The notes below the pieces were generated by a model. It searched no databases, was not told the origin of the DNA, and worked only from the letters and a program-made list of their open reading frames with translations. Shown piece after piece: positions 52,814 to 62,547 of a stretch of 64,000 nt of DNA (positions are counted from its first letter, which is position 1; the number at the start of each line of letters is the position of its first letter). Made by a program: the position numbers and the translations under genes. The stretch comes from Lactobacillus hominis DSM 23910 = CRBIP 24.179 (lineage in GTDB: Bacteria > Bacillota > Bacilli > Lactobacillales > Lactobacillaceae). The DNA is taken from assembly GCF_000296835.1 (NCBI RefSeq), contig NZ_CAKE01000022.1, forward strand, positions 62,001 through 126,000, in the 5' to 3' direction.

Positions 52814-53836
52814 TTATTTTTCAACTTGAACCTTTAAACGGTGTCTAAAGACAACGTATGACCAAATAATGTAAGCTAAGGCAATTGGCAAGCAGATGAT
52901 TAAAACGATTGTCATAACTTGCAAAGTCAATTGACCGTTAGCAGCATTTTTAATTAATAGTGAGTTGGCTGGGTTTTGTGCGATAAGAACGCGTGGGAAT
53001 AAACCGTTAAAGAGTAATACTACAACGCTTCCTAAGGTTAAACCGCTAGTAATAAATGCCCAAGCTTGGTGATTAGTTTTGTTAAATATTTGAGACAAAA
53101 CAGTAAAGACAACAATTGCTAAAGTAATGACAATTGATGAAATAGGACGCTTTTGGAAGAAATCTGTTTGAAAGATTACCAATAAAGCAAAGACAACTTC
53201 ACCAGCATAAGCAATAATGTATAATTTGTTGTTCAAATCTTGTGCACGTCTACTTAAATCAGGATCATCAATTCTTAATCTTAAGAAGTTTAAACCATGA
53301 ATTAAGCAAAGTAAGACACCGGCAACACCAGCAACAATTGAAAGCCAGTTAACAATATTCCAAAAACCTAAGCTCATGTTGCCAGCAGCATCCATTGGTA
53401 CACCTTGAATCAAACTACCAAACATCATGGTAAGTAAGAATGGTGCGAATAAACTACCGAAAAATAGAGCCCAAACCCAGAATCTGAAACCTTTAACAGT
53501 ATCAGCATGAGCTGAGAATTCAAATGAAACACCACGAATGATTAATGCAAATAAGGTAAAGAACAATAAAATGTAGTAACCACTAAATAAACTTGCATAC
53601 CAACTAGCAAATGAAGCAAACATTGCACCGCCGGCAGTAATTAACCAAACTTCGTTGCCGTCCCAGTGAGGTCCAATAGTTTGGATCATCAAGCGACGTT
53701 CATTATCATTTCTAGCCAAAATATGAGTTGCCATACCGACACCATAGTCGAATCCTTCTAGGAAATAAAAGATTACGAATAGCAAGCCAATAAGGCCAAA
53801 CCATAATAATTGTAAAGGTTGAATACCATCTATCAT
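52814..53836 (-). CDS. cydB: Cytochrome bd ubiquinol/menaquinol oxidase subunit II
   Basis: A 340-residue membrane protein with eight or nine helices, the CydB subunit. GFDYGVGM near residue 30, GPHWDGNEVWLI at about 52-63 and FALIIRGVSFEFS are family hallmarks. ATG overlaps the cydA stop as TAATG, giving equal synthesis. It supports subunit I in reducing O2 to water. Confidence 0.95.
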   Translation of the reverse strand: MIDGIQPLQLLWFGLIGLLFVIFYFLEGFDYGVGMATHILARNDNERRLMIQTIGPHWDGNEVWLITAGGAMFASFASWYASLFSGYYILLFFTLFALIIRGVSFEFSAHADTVKGFRFWVWALFFGSLFAPFLLTMMFGSLIQGVPMDAAGNMSLGFWNIVNWLSIVAGVAGVLLCLIHGLNFLRLRIDDPDLSRRAQDLNNKLYIIAYAGEVVFALLVIFQTDFFQKRPISSIVITLAIVVFTVLSQIFNKTNHQAWAFITSGLTLGSVVVLLFNGLFPRVLIAQNPANSLLIKNAANGQLTLQVMTIVLIICLPIALAYIIWSYVVFRHRLKVQVEK

Positions 53837-55227
53837 TAGTAAACACCTCCCTCAAGAGCTTTATCGACACCTTTATCAAGTTGTTTCTTGCAGTAGTAAA
53901 CCATGACTCCACCCAAAGTAGAGAAGATTAAGAAGTACATGATATTCGTGAACCATAATTCTCCAGTTGTCGTGCTTGCAGATACTGAATCAGCAATTGT
54001 AAATAGACCATAAACAGTCCATGGGAAACGACCCAATTCAGTAATGAACCAACCACAAGTGTTAGCGATGAATGGGAAGTAAGTAGTAACACCTAATACC
54101 CATAAGAACCAACGCTTGTTTTCGATGGTATCTTTTGAAGGACGAGTCCAAATTAGTCCTAAAATAGCAACTAAGATAAACCACATATCAAATGCAACCA
54201 TGATACGGAATGAGTAGAATAAAGTCTTAACTGGAACATAATAATCCATTCCCTTACCGAACTTCTTATCATATTTTTCATGCAATTCTTTATTGATTTC
54301 ATTCATACCTTTAACTGAACCAGTTGTCTTGTGGTAAGTAAGGATAGTCAAGACATCTGGAATTGACCAAGCCCCTTTATTTTCGTGGTTCTTGGTATCA
54401 AGATCAGCAACAATGTCCCAAGGAGCTTTATCGCCGGTAGTTTCATAAACACCTTCAGTAGCAGCAAACTTCATAGGTTGTTCTTTAATTTCAACTTGTG
54501 TTTGGTAGTCACCTGCAAGTCCTTCGCAAATTGCAGCGATCATACCAATCCATAAAGCAACTCTCATTGATTTCTTGTGGAAGTTGACATCACGTTTTGC
54601 AAGTAAGCCAAATGCAGCCATACCAGCAATAACAAATGATGCAGTAACAATAGCACCAATAACTACGTGTGGGAAGCTTGCCCATAATTGTGGATTTGAA
54701 ACCAATGCACCAAAGCTAGCCATTTGAGCTTTGCCATCTCTGATAACAAAGCCAACTGGGTGCTGCATAAATGCATTAGCTGTCAAAATCCAAATAGCAC
54801 TAAGCAATGAACCTAAAAATGAAATCCAAACTAAGGCACAGTGCAGACCTGGCTTAAATTTATTCCAGGTAAACATCCATAGACCAATGAAAGTTGATTC
54901 CATAAAGAAGGCAAGCAAAGCTTCGATAGCCAAAGGAGCACCGAAGATATCACCCATGAATCTAGAATAGTCAGACCAGTTCATACCAAATTGGAATTCC
55001 TGAATCAAACCTGTAACAACACCAACAGCAAAGCTGAGAAGATAAATTTTACCCCAGAATTGCGCCATCTTCTTGTAGACTTCGTCTTTTTTAACGACAT
55101 ACATGGTTTCCATAATTGAAACTACTAAGCCCATACCAATTGAGAATGGAACAAAGAAGAAGTGGAAAACAGTTGTCATTGCGAATTGGAAGCGAGCAAG
55201 ATCTAACATACTTACGCCCAATAGCAT
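53836..55227 (-). CDS. cydA: Cytochrome bd oxidase subunit I
   Basis: A 463-residue membrane subunit carrying haems b558, b595 and d. It starts LDLARFQFAMTTVFHFFFVP with the haem-ligand histidine H22, has the short Q-loop form usual in Firmicutes, and the GRFPWTVYG motif near residue 400. It oxidises demethylmenaquinol with O2. AAGGGTGA lies five bases before ATG 55227. No haem synthesis genes are present, so haem is probably imported. It heads cydABDC-menA. Confidence 0.95.
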   Translation of the reverse strand: MLLGVSMLDLARFQFAMTTVFHFFFVPFSIGMGLVVSIMETMYVVKKDEVYKKMAQFWGKIYLLSFAVGVVTGLIQEFQFGMNWSDYSRFMGDIFGAPLAIEALLAFFMESTFIGLWMFTWNKFKPGLHCALVWISFLGSLLSAIWILTANAFMQHPVGFVIRDGKAQMASFGALVSNPQLWASFPHVVIGAIVTASFVIAGMAAFGLLAKRDVNFHKKSMRVALWIGMIAAICEGLAGDYQTQVEIKEQPMKFAATEGVYETTGDKAPWDIVADLDTKNHENKGAWSIPDVLTILTYHKTTGSVKGMNEINKELHEKYDKKFGKGMDYYVPVKTLFYSFRIMVAFDMWFILVAILGLIWTRPSKDTIENKRWFLWVLGVTTYFPFIANTCGWFITELGRFPWTVYGLFTIADSVSASTTTGELWFTNIMYFLIFSTLGGVMVYYCKKQLDKGVDKALEGGVY

Positions 55228-55274
55228 ATTTTCACCCTTTTTCTAAAATATCCAAGTGTATAACGCCTGTTACC

Positions 55275-55305
55275 ATTATAATAGTCTTATATGAAATGGT
55301 TTTCA
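55275..55305 (-). promoter_or_regulatory. cydA promoter region with cre-like site
   Basis: TATAAT on the minus strand (55275-55280) with a weak -35. TGAAAACCATTTCA (55292-55305) fits the cre consensus TGWAANCGNTNWCA with one mismatch and covers the -35 region, suggesting catabolite control. Confidence 0.5.
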
Positions 55306-55334
55306 ATTAATTGTATGCATATATCAATAAAAAA

Positions 55335-55364
55335 ATACGCCCTAAGAAACTTTTTAGGACGTAT
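55335..55364 (-). terminator. Terminator of the MacB-like exporter gene
   Basis: ATACGCCCTAA pairs with TTAGGACGTAT, then TTTTTTT on the minus strand, 120 bp past the stop. Between lie AT-rich inverted stretches without a gene. Confidence 0.75.
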
Positions 55365-55484
55365 CTTTAAAAATGTGTTATTAATTAAAATGTAAAGTGA
55401 CATGGTGTTACTTATACTAAAAATAACATAGTTAGTTCAAAATGCATTAAAAAATTTTTTTGTTATTTTGAAAAAATTTTTTTC

Positions 55485-57821
55485 TTACTCACTGCGCAAA
55501 GCGATCGCAGCATCTTTTTTAGCCGCCATTTTAGCAGGTAAGTGTCCACCTAGCATTGTCAAAATAGTTGAGATAATTACTAAAATGATTGCCTGTACTG
55601 GATCTAATTGAGAAATATTAGTCATATCGGTAATGCGGTAAAGGATAGCGTTAATTGGGAACGTACATAAGTAGGCAATAAAGATTCCCAAAATACCAGA
55701 AAAAATACCCAAAATAAAGGTTTCGGCATCAAATACGCGGGTAATGTCGCGCTTTCTAGCACCTAAGGCCTTTAAAACTCCGATTTCTTTAGTTCTTTCA
55801 AGAACGGAAGTGTAAGTTAAGATACCAATCATGATCATTGAAGTTACAAGTGAAATTCCGGCAAAAGCAACTAAGACATAAGTAATTCCGTTTAATAAGC
55901 CACCGGTTAATTTAGTAACTGTACCAGACATATCGGTGTAGATGATTTGGTTCTTCTTAGTTTTGCCTTTATTCCATTTATCCAAGTAATCAAGTACTTT
56001 ATCTTTAGAATTAAATGAATTTGGATAAATTAAAATGCCGCTCGGAATACTAGAGCCACCGATTGAAGCAATAAATTGTTCCTTTTGTTCAGTAGTCATT
56101 TCTTGGTTAGTTAAAACATTGGTTGAACTATTTTTTTGAGCTTGAACAATTTCTGAGTTCTTATTTTGATTAATGACTTCTTTGCTTAATTGGTCGCTAT
56201 AAGCAATTCCGTTATCTAAAAGTGCCATTTGAGTATTATTTTTAGCGCGGATAACCGCAACTAAGTTAATATCTTTACCACTATTGTACATGGCTTGGTC
56301 TGGTTTTTTAGGGACAAAGTTGCCGGTAGGAAGTTTTTGGTAATAAGAATTATTAGGAATTATGCGGAAGGATTTATTAATTAATTTTTTAAAATTGATT
56401 TTTTCACCATCTTTAACGCTCATACCTAAATTTTTAAGGGCGTTTAAATTGGCTTCATTTTTATTGTTTAAAACTAAAACTACATCGTTTTTATTGCTTG
56501 GCCAAGTGCCGGCTAAAAGCTGATAGTTATCTTTCAAAAACGAACCTTGTTTTTTATCAAGCGAATTAGGAAAGGTGTTAGTGTTAATCCCTACGCTAGC
56601 CATCCCTTGAGCTTGTGCTTGAGCCATAGAATTAGTGTTAGTTGCAGTATTTGAAAATTGCACGCGGGTAATTTTACCTTGATTAAAAGCCAAAAGATTT
56701 AATTGTGTGCCACGGATGAAAGAAATATTGTTGGCATATTTAGGATTAATCTTTTTGACGTAATCGACATATTTTTGACTGATCTTATTTTGGTGAGTAT
56801 TTTTTTCAGTTTCAGGAATTGCTGCAGTTAAGTAGCCACGATTTTTAACGTTTTTATCTGATTCTTTTCTAGAACTTGCGGTATTAATGTCAGTTGCTGT
56901 TTGAGAAATTGAAATCGGAAATTTAGACAAAGTTTTACTTTGAGTTTGGTTAATTTGTTTTTGAAAACCATGCGAGAGTGCTAAAACAATAGCAATACCG
57001 ATAATTCCGATACTTGAGGCAAAGGCTGTTAAAAATGTTCTGCCTTTTTTGGTCATAATGTTAGTAAAACTAAGCTTTAAAGCATTCCAGTAGGACATTT
57101 TAGTCTTTTTTAGCTGGAAACTATCTTCAGGTTCTTTTTCTGGCTTGTAAGGATCAGAATCACTTAAAATTTTTCCATCTTGAAAATGTACAATACGTGT
57201 TGCGTATTCTGCAGCTAATTCTGGATTGTGGGTCACCATGATTACGAGCTTATCTTTGCTCAATTCTTGGATAAGCTTCATGATGTCTTCACTAGTCTTA
57301 GTGTCTAAGGCGCCTGTTGGCTCATCGCACAGTAAAATATCAGGATCATTGGCAATCGCACGCGCAATAGCCACTCTTTGCATTTGACCACCTGAAAGTT
57401 GGTTAGGCTTTTTATTAATATGATCGCCTAAGCCAACTTTTTTAAGCGCATTAATTGCTTTTTGGTGGCGCTCTTTAGAACTGACGCCAGACAAAGTCAT
57501 CCCTAATTCGACGTTTTCAATAATTGAAAGGTGAGAAATTAAATTGTAGCTTTGAAATATAAAGCCTACTGTATTATTGCGGTAAGCATCCCAATCTGTT
57601 TGGGTGAAATTCTTGGTTGATTTACCGTTGATGATAATATCGCCGGAATCATAATGATCTAGTCCTCCAATGACATTCAAAAGGGTAGTTTTACCTGAAC
57701 CGCTAGGTCCTAAAATTGCGACAAACTCATGATTGCGAAAGTTTATCGAAACGTCGTCTAAGGCATGAGTAACAGTGTCTCCTACATGATAGGTTTTCAT
57801 TAGATGTTGTAGTTGGAGCAT
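55485..57821 (-). CDS. MacB-like ABC exporter, fused ATPase and FtsX-type permease
   Basis: A 778-residue fusion: N-terminal ATPase (1-225; GPSGSGKTTLL, LSGGQMQRVAIARA, LLCDEPTGALD), a membrane helix near 260, a large extracellular domain (about 285-635) and three C-terminal helices of the FtsX type (SLVTSMIMIGILTYTSVLER). Such transporters move or sense peptides and antibiotics at the cell surface. AAAGGA precedes the start. No two-component system adjoins. The next upstream gene on the same strand (DUF218) is 22 bp away, so both may be co-transcribed. Confidence 0.85.
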   Translation of the reverse strand: MLQLQHLMKTYHVGDTVTHALDDVSINFRNHEFVAILGPSGSGKTTLLNVIGGLDHYDSGDIIINGKSTKNFTQTDWDAYRNNTVGFIFQSYNLISHLSIIENVELGMTLSGVSSKERHQKAINALKKVGLGDHINKKPNQLSGGQMQRVAIARAIANDPDILLCDEPTGALDTKTSEDIMKLIQELSKDKLVIMVTHNPELAAEYATRIVHFQDGKILSDSDPYKPEKEPEDSFQLKKTKMSYWNALKLSFTNIMTKKGRTFLTAFASSIGIIGIAIVLALSHGFQKQINQTQSKTLSKFPISISQTATDINTASSRKESDKNVKNRGYLTAAIPETEKNTHQNKISQKYVDYVKKINPKYANNISFIRGTQLNLLAFNQGKITRVQFSNTATNTNSMAQAQAQGMASVGINTNTFPNSLDKKQGSFLKDNYQLLAGTWPSNKNDVVLVLNNKNEANLNALKNLGMSVKDGEKINFKKLINKSFRIIPNNSYYQKLPTGNFVPKKPDQAMYNSGKDINLVAVIRAKNNTQMALLDNGIAYSDQLSKEVINQNKNSEIVQAQKNSSTNVLTNQEMTTEQKEQFIASIGGSSIPSGILIYPNSFNSKDKVLDYLDKWNKGKTKKNQIIYTDMSGTVTKLTGGLLNGITYVLVAFAGISLVTSMIMIGILTYTSVLERTKEIGVLKALGARKRDITRVFDAETFILGIFSGILGIFIAYLCTFPINAILYRITDMTNISQLDPVQAIILVIISTILTMLGGHLPAKMAAKKDAAIALRSE

Positions 57822-57843
57822 AGTTATTTCCTTTACTTAAAAT

Positions 57844-58962
57844 TTAAATCATGCGCCATTTACCATTGCCCAATAAAATAATGATAGCTTGAGCAATAAA
57901 GAATAGAGTAATTAGACCAATAACAATAAAATGGCGCTTTTTATGCATGACAAAAGTTCCGGCAAATTCTCGAATGATTGCATTTGGTAAAAAATATAGT
58001 CGAGTAGTTGCGCCTACGCCATTGGCTTTGAGATGGACTGCCTTTGCATAAAGACCGGCACGCAATAAATGATAGTTATTAGTGAAAAATTTAGCCTTAA
58101 ATTTTTCACTACCATAATCAGAAGTAGCAACTTTTTTAGAAAAGGCCATATTTTGTTCAGTATTGCGCGAATTGTCTTCAAGCAAAATGTATTCTTCTGG
58201 CATACCATGACTTACTGCGTATTCTTTCATGGCAAAGGCTTCAGAAACGTCTTCATCTGGACCTTGTCCGCCTGACATAATAATTTTAGGACGCTTTTTA
58301 CCCTTATCATATTGTTTGTTAGAAAAAGCAATTGCGCGATCAATTCGAGCGCCAAGCAAGCGTGATACTTTTTTGCCTTGAATTAAACCTGCTCCTAAAA
58401 CGATCAAATAATCCTGTCTATAATGGCGCGGAACGAATTGATATAAAAGCAGGTTTATTAAAAAATTATACATGACAAAAGCCAAATATAACGCAATAAA
58501 GATTGAAGCTGACAAGATTAAATTGACCCATTGCGGTAAATTATTTAGCAGGCCAATTCGCTCAATAATCCAAATAAAAATCATGCCTAAGCTAATAAAT
58601 AAAGTTAAAAGATTAGGCAAGGTGTGGCTTTCGTATTTCCATACAAAATAAGCATTCCACAAGAAAAAGACCCAGGAAAATAAAACTAAGAAGATGATGC
58701 CAAACATGGTGGCAATCGCTAGACTACCAAAAGTATAGTTTAGGGCTTGATTGTTTTGCGAAAAAATCAGCACCGCAAACCAGGCTAGAAAAGTTAATCC
58801 GAAAATAGTAAATAAAATACCATTTAATAAACGTCTGGGTTCAATTAACCAAGAGATTAGAAAAATAGCTAAGGTGATAAATAAGGCTATCGATAAAATG
58901 GTTAATTCATTATGTAAAAAATAAGAAAAAACATGTTCAAGATATTGCGAAAGTTTGGTCAT
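57844..58962 (-). CDS. DUF218 (YdcF/ElyC-like) membrane protein, second copy
   Basis: A 372-residue paralog of the protein at 8458: N-terminal helices to about 180, then LIVLGAGLIQGKKVSRLLGA, KIIMSGGQGPDEDVSEAFAM and ILLEDNSRNTEQNMAFS, and a final helix. The DUF218 pocket residues are kept. The role is envelope-related by family, not defined further. It begins the transcription unit that continues into the MacB-like gene. Confidence 0.8.
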   Translation of the reverse strand: MTKLSQYLEHVFSYFLHNELTILSIALFITLAIFLISWLIEPRRLLNGILFTIFGLTFLAWFAVLIFSQNNQALNYTFGSLAIATMFGIIFLVLFSWVFFLWNAYFVWKYESHTLPNLLTLFISLGMIFIWIIERIGLLNNLPQWVNLILSASIFIALYLAFVMYNFLINLLLYQFVPRHYRQDYLIVLGAGLIQGKKVSRLLGARIDRAIAFSNKQYDKGKKRPKIIMSGGQGPDEDVSEAFAMKEYAVSHGMPEEYILLEDNSRNTEQNMAFSKKVATSDYGSEKFKAKFFTNNYHLLRAGLYAKAVHLKANGVGATTRLYFLPNAIIREFAGTFVMHKKRHFIVIGLITLFFIAQAIIILLGNGKWRMI

Positions 58963-59062
58963 GGTTATATAGTGTCCTTAAATTGATTTCTGTCATTATA
59001 TTATAATTGATATACTAGTATTTTAAGAAGGAATTTTATATTTAATGAAAGTGAGGGGAAGT

Positions 59063-59719
59063 ATGCGACGTTTTTTACGCCTATTGGGAAACTTAGGAAT
59101 CATGATTTTATCCTTTGTAGGATATGCGCTTATTCAAACGCTTTATGTGGTTCCAGATAAAATGAAAATTACGCCCTGGCATGGACTTTTGATCGCATTG
59201 TTAACAGTTTTCGCTATTTGGGCAATGTTTGCACTGTATAAGTATCAGCTCTCTAAAGAAAATGATTGGTTTTTCAATGCTAAACCGCACTGGAATTGGC
59301 GCAGAATCGTGATTGCCTTGGGAGCATTTTTCTTAATTATGGTGGCCCAAGTTTGCTTTATTAAATTATGGGGGACTAATGTCACTTCAACTAATCAAGC
59401 AGAATTAGAAGCAATTCAGTCTAAGGCTAATCCAGTATTTAACTTGTTAATTGTGATTGTGGCGCCGATTTGTGAAGAAATAATTTTTAGGGGGATGTTT
59501 TTTAATACTTTCTTTCCTGACGAAAATAAAACCGCGAAAATTGCCGGAATTATTTTGAGTGGTTTTGTCTTTGCCTTTTGTCACGATCCAAGTTTAAGTA
59601 AATTTATTTTCTTATATTGGGTAATGGGCTCAATTTTAGCTTGGACTTATGTCACTACTAAAGATTTGCGTTACTCAATTTTGGCTCATGTGTTAAACAA
59701 CTTAATGGGTGTTTTATAA
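59063..59719 (+). CDS. CPBP-family intramembrane metalloprotease
   Basis: About 218 residues with six or so helices and the CPBP motifs CEEIIFRG (EExxxR), FAFCHDPS (FxxxH form) and HVLNN (HxxxN). I prefer ATG 59063 with GAGGGG just upstream, though ATG 59045 with AAGGA eleven bases before is possible. Divergent from the DUF218 gene. Substrate unknown; relatives give bacteriocin self-immunity. Confidence 0.82.
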   Translation: MRRFLRLLGNLGIMILSFVGYALIQTLYVVPDKMKITPWHGLLIALLTVFAIWAMFALYKYQLSKENDWFFNAKPHWNWRRIVIALGAFFLIMVAQVCFIKLWGTNVTSTNQAELEAIQSKANPVFNLLIVIVAPICEEIIFRGMFFNTFFPDENKTAKIAGIILSGFVFAFCHDPSLSKFIFLYWVMGSILAWTYVTTKDLRYSILAHVLNNLMGVL

Positions 59720-59723
59720 AAGC

Positions 59724-59765
59724 AAAACGGGCTATTACTTGCTATTAGAAGTAATAACCCGTTTT
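59724..59765. terminator. Bidirectional terminator
   Basis: AAAACGGGCTATTACTT pairs with AAGTAATAACCCGTTTT between the CPBP and YagU-like genes. Confidence 0.9.
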
Positions 59766-59771
59766 TTTGTG

Positions 59772-60272
59772 CTAATTTTTATTTTTCAATTGTTTTAAAA
59801 CAATTTCGGCAATTTCATTATTTGTCCACATCCAGACAATATGACCTAAGGCTTCAGATAAGTGTTCTTGCCAAGGTTGATCCTTAACGCTAGGAACAGT
59901 CTTCATTGCTGGCATAATCACTAAATGAAATGCGACCCAGACAGCAATTCCAAATGGAACGCCTTGTCCTAAAGTAAGCCACTTAACCTTCTTTTCAAGA
60001 GCTGCAGCATATGCTGTTGCAAAAGCAATCGAAAAGCCAAAGTGAACTAAGTAAGAAACCCAAGGTAATTTTTCTCCAGAATAAGTATAAGTAGCATGCG
60101 TTAGTTTTTTAGGTACGCCTAATTGTTGGAGTAGTTTTTGTGGGGGATTAGTTTCGTTTCTAGCAGCTGTGCGTGGAGGAAGAATGTTTTCCCAGCCAAG
60201 CTTTACAAGACCAGAAATGACGCCTGCAGCAGTACCTGCAATTGCAATATTTTTCCAATTTAATTTAGTCAT
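59772..60272 (-). CDS. YagU-family (DUF1440) membrane protein
   Basis: A 166-residue membrane protein with four helices. GTAAGVISGLVKLGWENILP, PPRTAARNETNPP and the end HIVWMWTNNEIA match the YagU/DUF1440 family. Escherichia coli YagU is linked to acid tolerance; the mechanism is unknown. It is 49 bp downstream of the orphan EIIC gene on the same strand and may share its transcript. Confidence 0.82.
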   Translation of the reverse strand: MTKLNWKNIAIAGTAAGVISGLVKLGWENILPPRTAARNETNPPQKLLQQLGVPKKLTHATYTYSGEKLPWVSYLVHFGFSIAFATAYAAALEKKVKWLTLGQGVPFGIAVWVAFHLVIMPAMKTVPSVKDQPWQEHLSEALGHIVWMWTNNEIAEIVLKQLKNKN

Positions 60273-60321
60273 GACAAATACATCTCTTTCTTAGCGAATC
60301 TAATTTCATTTTAACAAATTA

Positions 60322-61767
60322 TTATTTAACTGTTTTAGATTTAGCCTGATTGTTGTTTTTATCAGCCATGTTATTTAAGTAAGTCCAAATTTGCGGACGG
60401 TATTTTCTTAAAGCAAATAACAATAAAAGATATATTGCAATGCATAGACCAATCCAAATTGGATTTTTTGAAATAAAAGCTGCAAAAACTAAAGCATTGA
60501 TTGGTCGCGCCATTAAATTAAAACTAGTAACTAATACAATACCGGTTGGAATTGCGGCGCCATAATGTGAAATAGCTCCAGTATAAATATTTGCTAGCCA
60601 GCTTGCGGCGTATAATCCGATACTAAACCATACAATTCCATTAGCAATTACTTTTAAGATATTTCCTTTAGTTACCGCAACAATGGATTCAACCATAAAA
60701 GGTAACGAAATTAGGTCTACAACAGGTAAAGTTTTATTGCCAGGTAAGATGAAGGCGATAATAACCATAATCGGTATTAAAATAATGCCAGAAATGATTG
60801 TTGCAGATTCTCCATAACCCACGCCATCATCTACTGCCAAGAACCAGCGATGCTTGTCGTGTATTGGATCTTCTAGTTTTGTATCCTGAGCTTGCTTTTT
60901 TCGGTCTTTATCGATACTTTCAGCTAGTGGGGTAAAAGCTTTAGCAAAAACATTAGTTACTAATGGGAAAATTGTCATTACAGCAGATAATTCAACTGCA
61001 AATTTTAAAATTTGTCCCCAAGCTTTAGTGGTAGTCAAGGTTGTCAAATTACCTAAAATACCGATGATTAATCCTAAGATTATTCCGAGAGTTGTTGGTT
61101 CGCCAAAAACGCCAAATTTTTCTTTAAAAGCTTTGGGGGTTAAATTTACTTTGTTAAACCCCAATAAATTCCATAGGGGATCTAAAATAATAGCTGGAAT
61201 TACTTGAACAATATTTTGTACTGCAGAAACAGTTGTGTTTTCTATGCCGTAATAACGTGACCAGCGATCTGCTTGAATTTCGGCTAAGACCAAAGTATAC
61301 AAAAGCATAAAAAATGACAATCCTAGAGAAATCCACCAATTATGAGTGACATAAAAAGCCAATGTACCCCAAATCATAAATCCAAAATTATTCCATAGAT
61401 TAGATGGCATAAAAACTTTGGTAATTCCTGTCCAGAATAAAATGAATTCAGCAATTAGCCCAACTACAAAGAAAGTAAGACCGACAGGTGAACCAAAACT
61501 TGCTAAGGACCCAGCCTGCCAGCCAATGTCTACCACTGGTAATTTTATTCCAGTTTGATTGACCATTTGTCTAATTACTTTTGTAACGATAGGGGTGAAC
61601 TCATTAATAATCCAACTAAATCCAGTTAGCCCAACACCAGCATAAAAAGCAGACATCATTGCTTTTTTGGGCTTTAATTTAAGAAAAAGCGCAATTACAA
61701 AGATCATAATAGGAACAATAACAGTTGCTCCAAATGCATTAAAAAATTGACTTATTTGCTTAAGCAT
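60322..61767 (-). CDS. PTS EIIC, galactitol (GatC) family, orphan
   Basis: A 481-residue membrane permease of the galactitol-type EIIC family, with about 11-12 helices (FNAFGATVIVPIMIFVIALF start, LDPLWNLLGFNKVNL, FLAVDDGVGYGESATI). Its usual EIIA and EIIB partners and any catabolic genes are absent nearby. GGAGGG precedes the ATG. Without partners it may pair with components elsewhere. Sugar unknown. Confidence 0.83.
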   Translation of the reverse strand: MLKQISQFFNAFGATVIVPIMIFVIALFLKLKPKKAMMSAFYAGVGLTGFSWIINEFTPIVTKVIRQMVNQTGIKLPVVDIGWQAGSLASFGSPVGLTFFVVGLIAEFILFWTGITKVFMPSNLWNNFGFMIWGTLAFYVTHNWWISLGLSFFMLLYTLVLAEIQADRWSRYYGIENTTVSAVQNIVQVIPAIILDPLWNLLGFNKVNLTPKAFKEKFGVFGEPTTLGIILGLIIGILGNLTTLTTTKAWGQILKFAVELSAVMTIFPLVTNVFAKAFTPLAESIDKDRKKQAQDTKLEDPIHDKHRWFLAVDDGVGYGESATIISGIILIPIMVIIAFILPGNKTLPVVDLISLPFMVESIVAVTKGNILKVIANGIVWFSIGLYAASWLANIYTGAISHYGAAIPTGIVLVTSFNLMARPINALVFAAFISKNPIWIGLCIAIYLLLLFALRKYRPQIWTYLNNMADKNNNQAKSKTVK

Positions 61768-61780
61768 TGTTTCCCTCCAA

Positions 61781-61862
61781 TTAGAAATTAGCTACGTATA
61801 GAATAGTCGTTAAGATAAAATTAGTCTACTAATAAGCTATCGCTATTTTTAGAAATTAGCTA
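61781..61862. repeat. 14-bp direct repeat in the divergent EIIC/DUF805 region
   Basis: TTAGAAATTAGCTA is found exactly at 61781-61794 and 61849-61862, 68 bp apart, between divergent starts. Possible operator; no regulator recognised. Confidence 0.5.
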
Positions 61863-61946
61863 TTTTCTGGGTAATTTTTTGCTTATTTGTATGACTGATG
61901 ATTTAATTAAGGTGAAAATAGAACTAGGTAGAAAGAAGCGGATCAT

Positions 61947-62438
61947 ATGTCAGATAAGCCTTATTATGAACAAGAGTATCACGCACCTAAAAGCGATATT
62001 CCTGATCCAAGTTTTGGACAAATTTTTAAGGGTATTTTCTTATATCCTTTTACTTGGAGTGCTAGAAGTACCCGTAAAGCATTTTGGATAAGTTATGTAA
62101 CTCAGTTTGTAATGAGCTTTCTTATTCTTTGCGTAATGTTTGCTATTTTGCTGACAGGGGTTTATTCTTCCAGTGAACAGGAATGGACTATGGTCATACA
62201 GCGAATGAACTTTTTTACTTGGTTAATTGAACTAGTTTTATGGATTTTACTAATTTGGATAAAGTTAGGATTGCTTGGTTATGCGGTCAGAAGATTACAT
62301 GACATTGACTGCAGCGGTTGGTGGCTGTGGTTGATGTTTATTCCATTTGGATGGATTATTATTGTTGTCTTACTAATATTGCCAACTGTAGAAAGACCTG
62401 TAAAATGGGGTACATATTTATTCGTAAATAGTAATTAA
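61947..62438 (+). CDS. DUF805 family membrane protein
   Basis: A 163-residue membrane protein of the DUF805 family, recognised by STRKAFWISY near the start and RRLHDIDCSGWWLWL later, with about four helices. Function of the family is unknown. The polar N-terminus (1-25) is cytosolic. AAGCGGA precedes the ATG. Confidence 0.82.
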   Translation: MSDKPYYEQEYHAPKSDIPDPSFGQIFKGIFLYPFTWSARSTRKAFWISYVTQFVMSFLILCVMFAILLTGVYSSSEQEWTMVIQRMNFFTWLIELVLWILLIWIKLGLLGYAVRRLHDIDCSGWWLWLMFIPFGWIIIVVLLILPTVERPVKWGTYLFVNSN

Positions 62439-62468
62439 TTTATCCCAAAAAATGTAAGACTAACTAAG

Positions 62469-62488
62469 AACTCAGCGTAAGCTGAGTT
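62469..62488 (+). terminator. Terminator of the DUF805 gene
   Basis: AACTCAGC-GTAA-GCTGAGTT followed by a T-run. Confidence 0.85.
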
Positions 62489-62547
62489 TTTTTGTGTTAA
62501 AATCAAGGAAATTATTTTGACTAAAAATGGAGGGAAAATTAAAGAAT

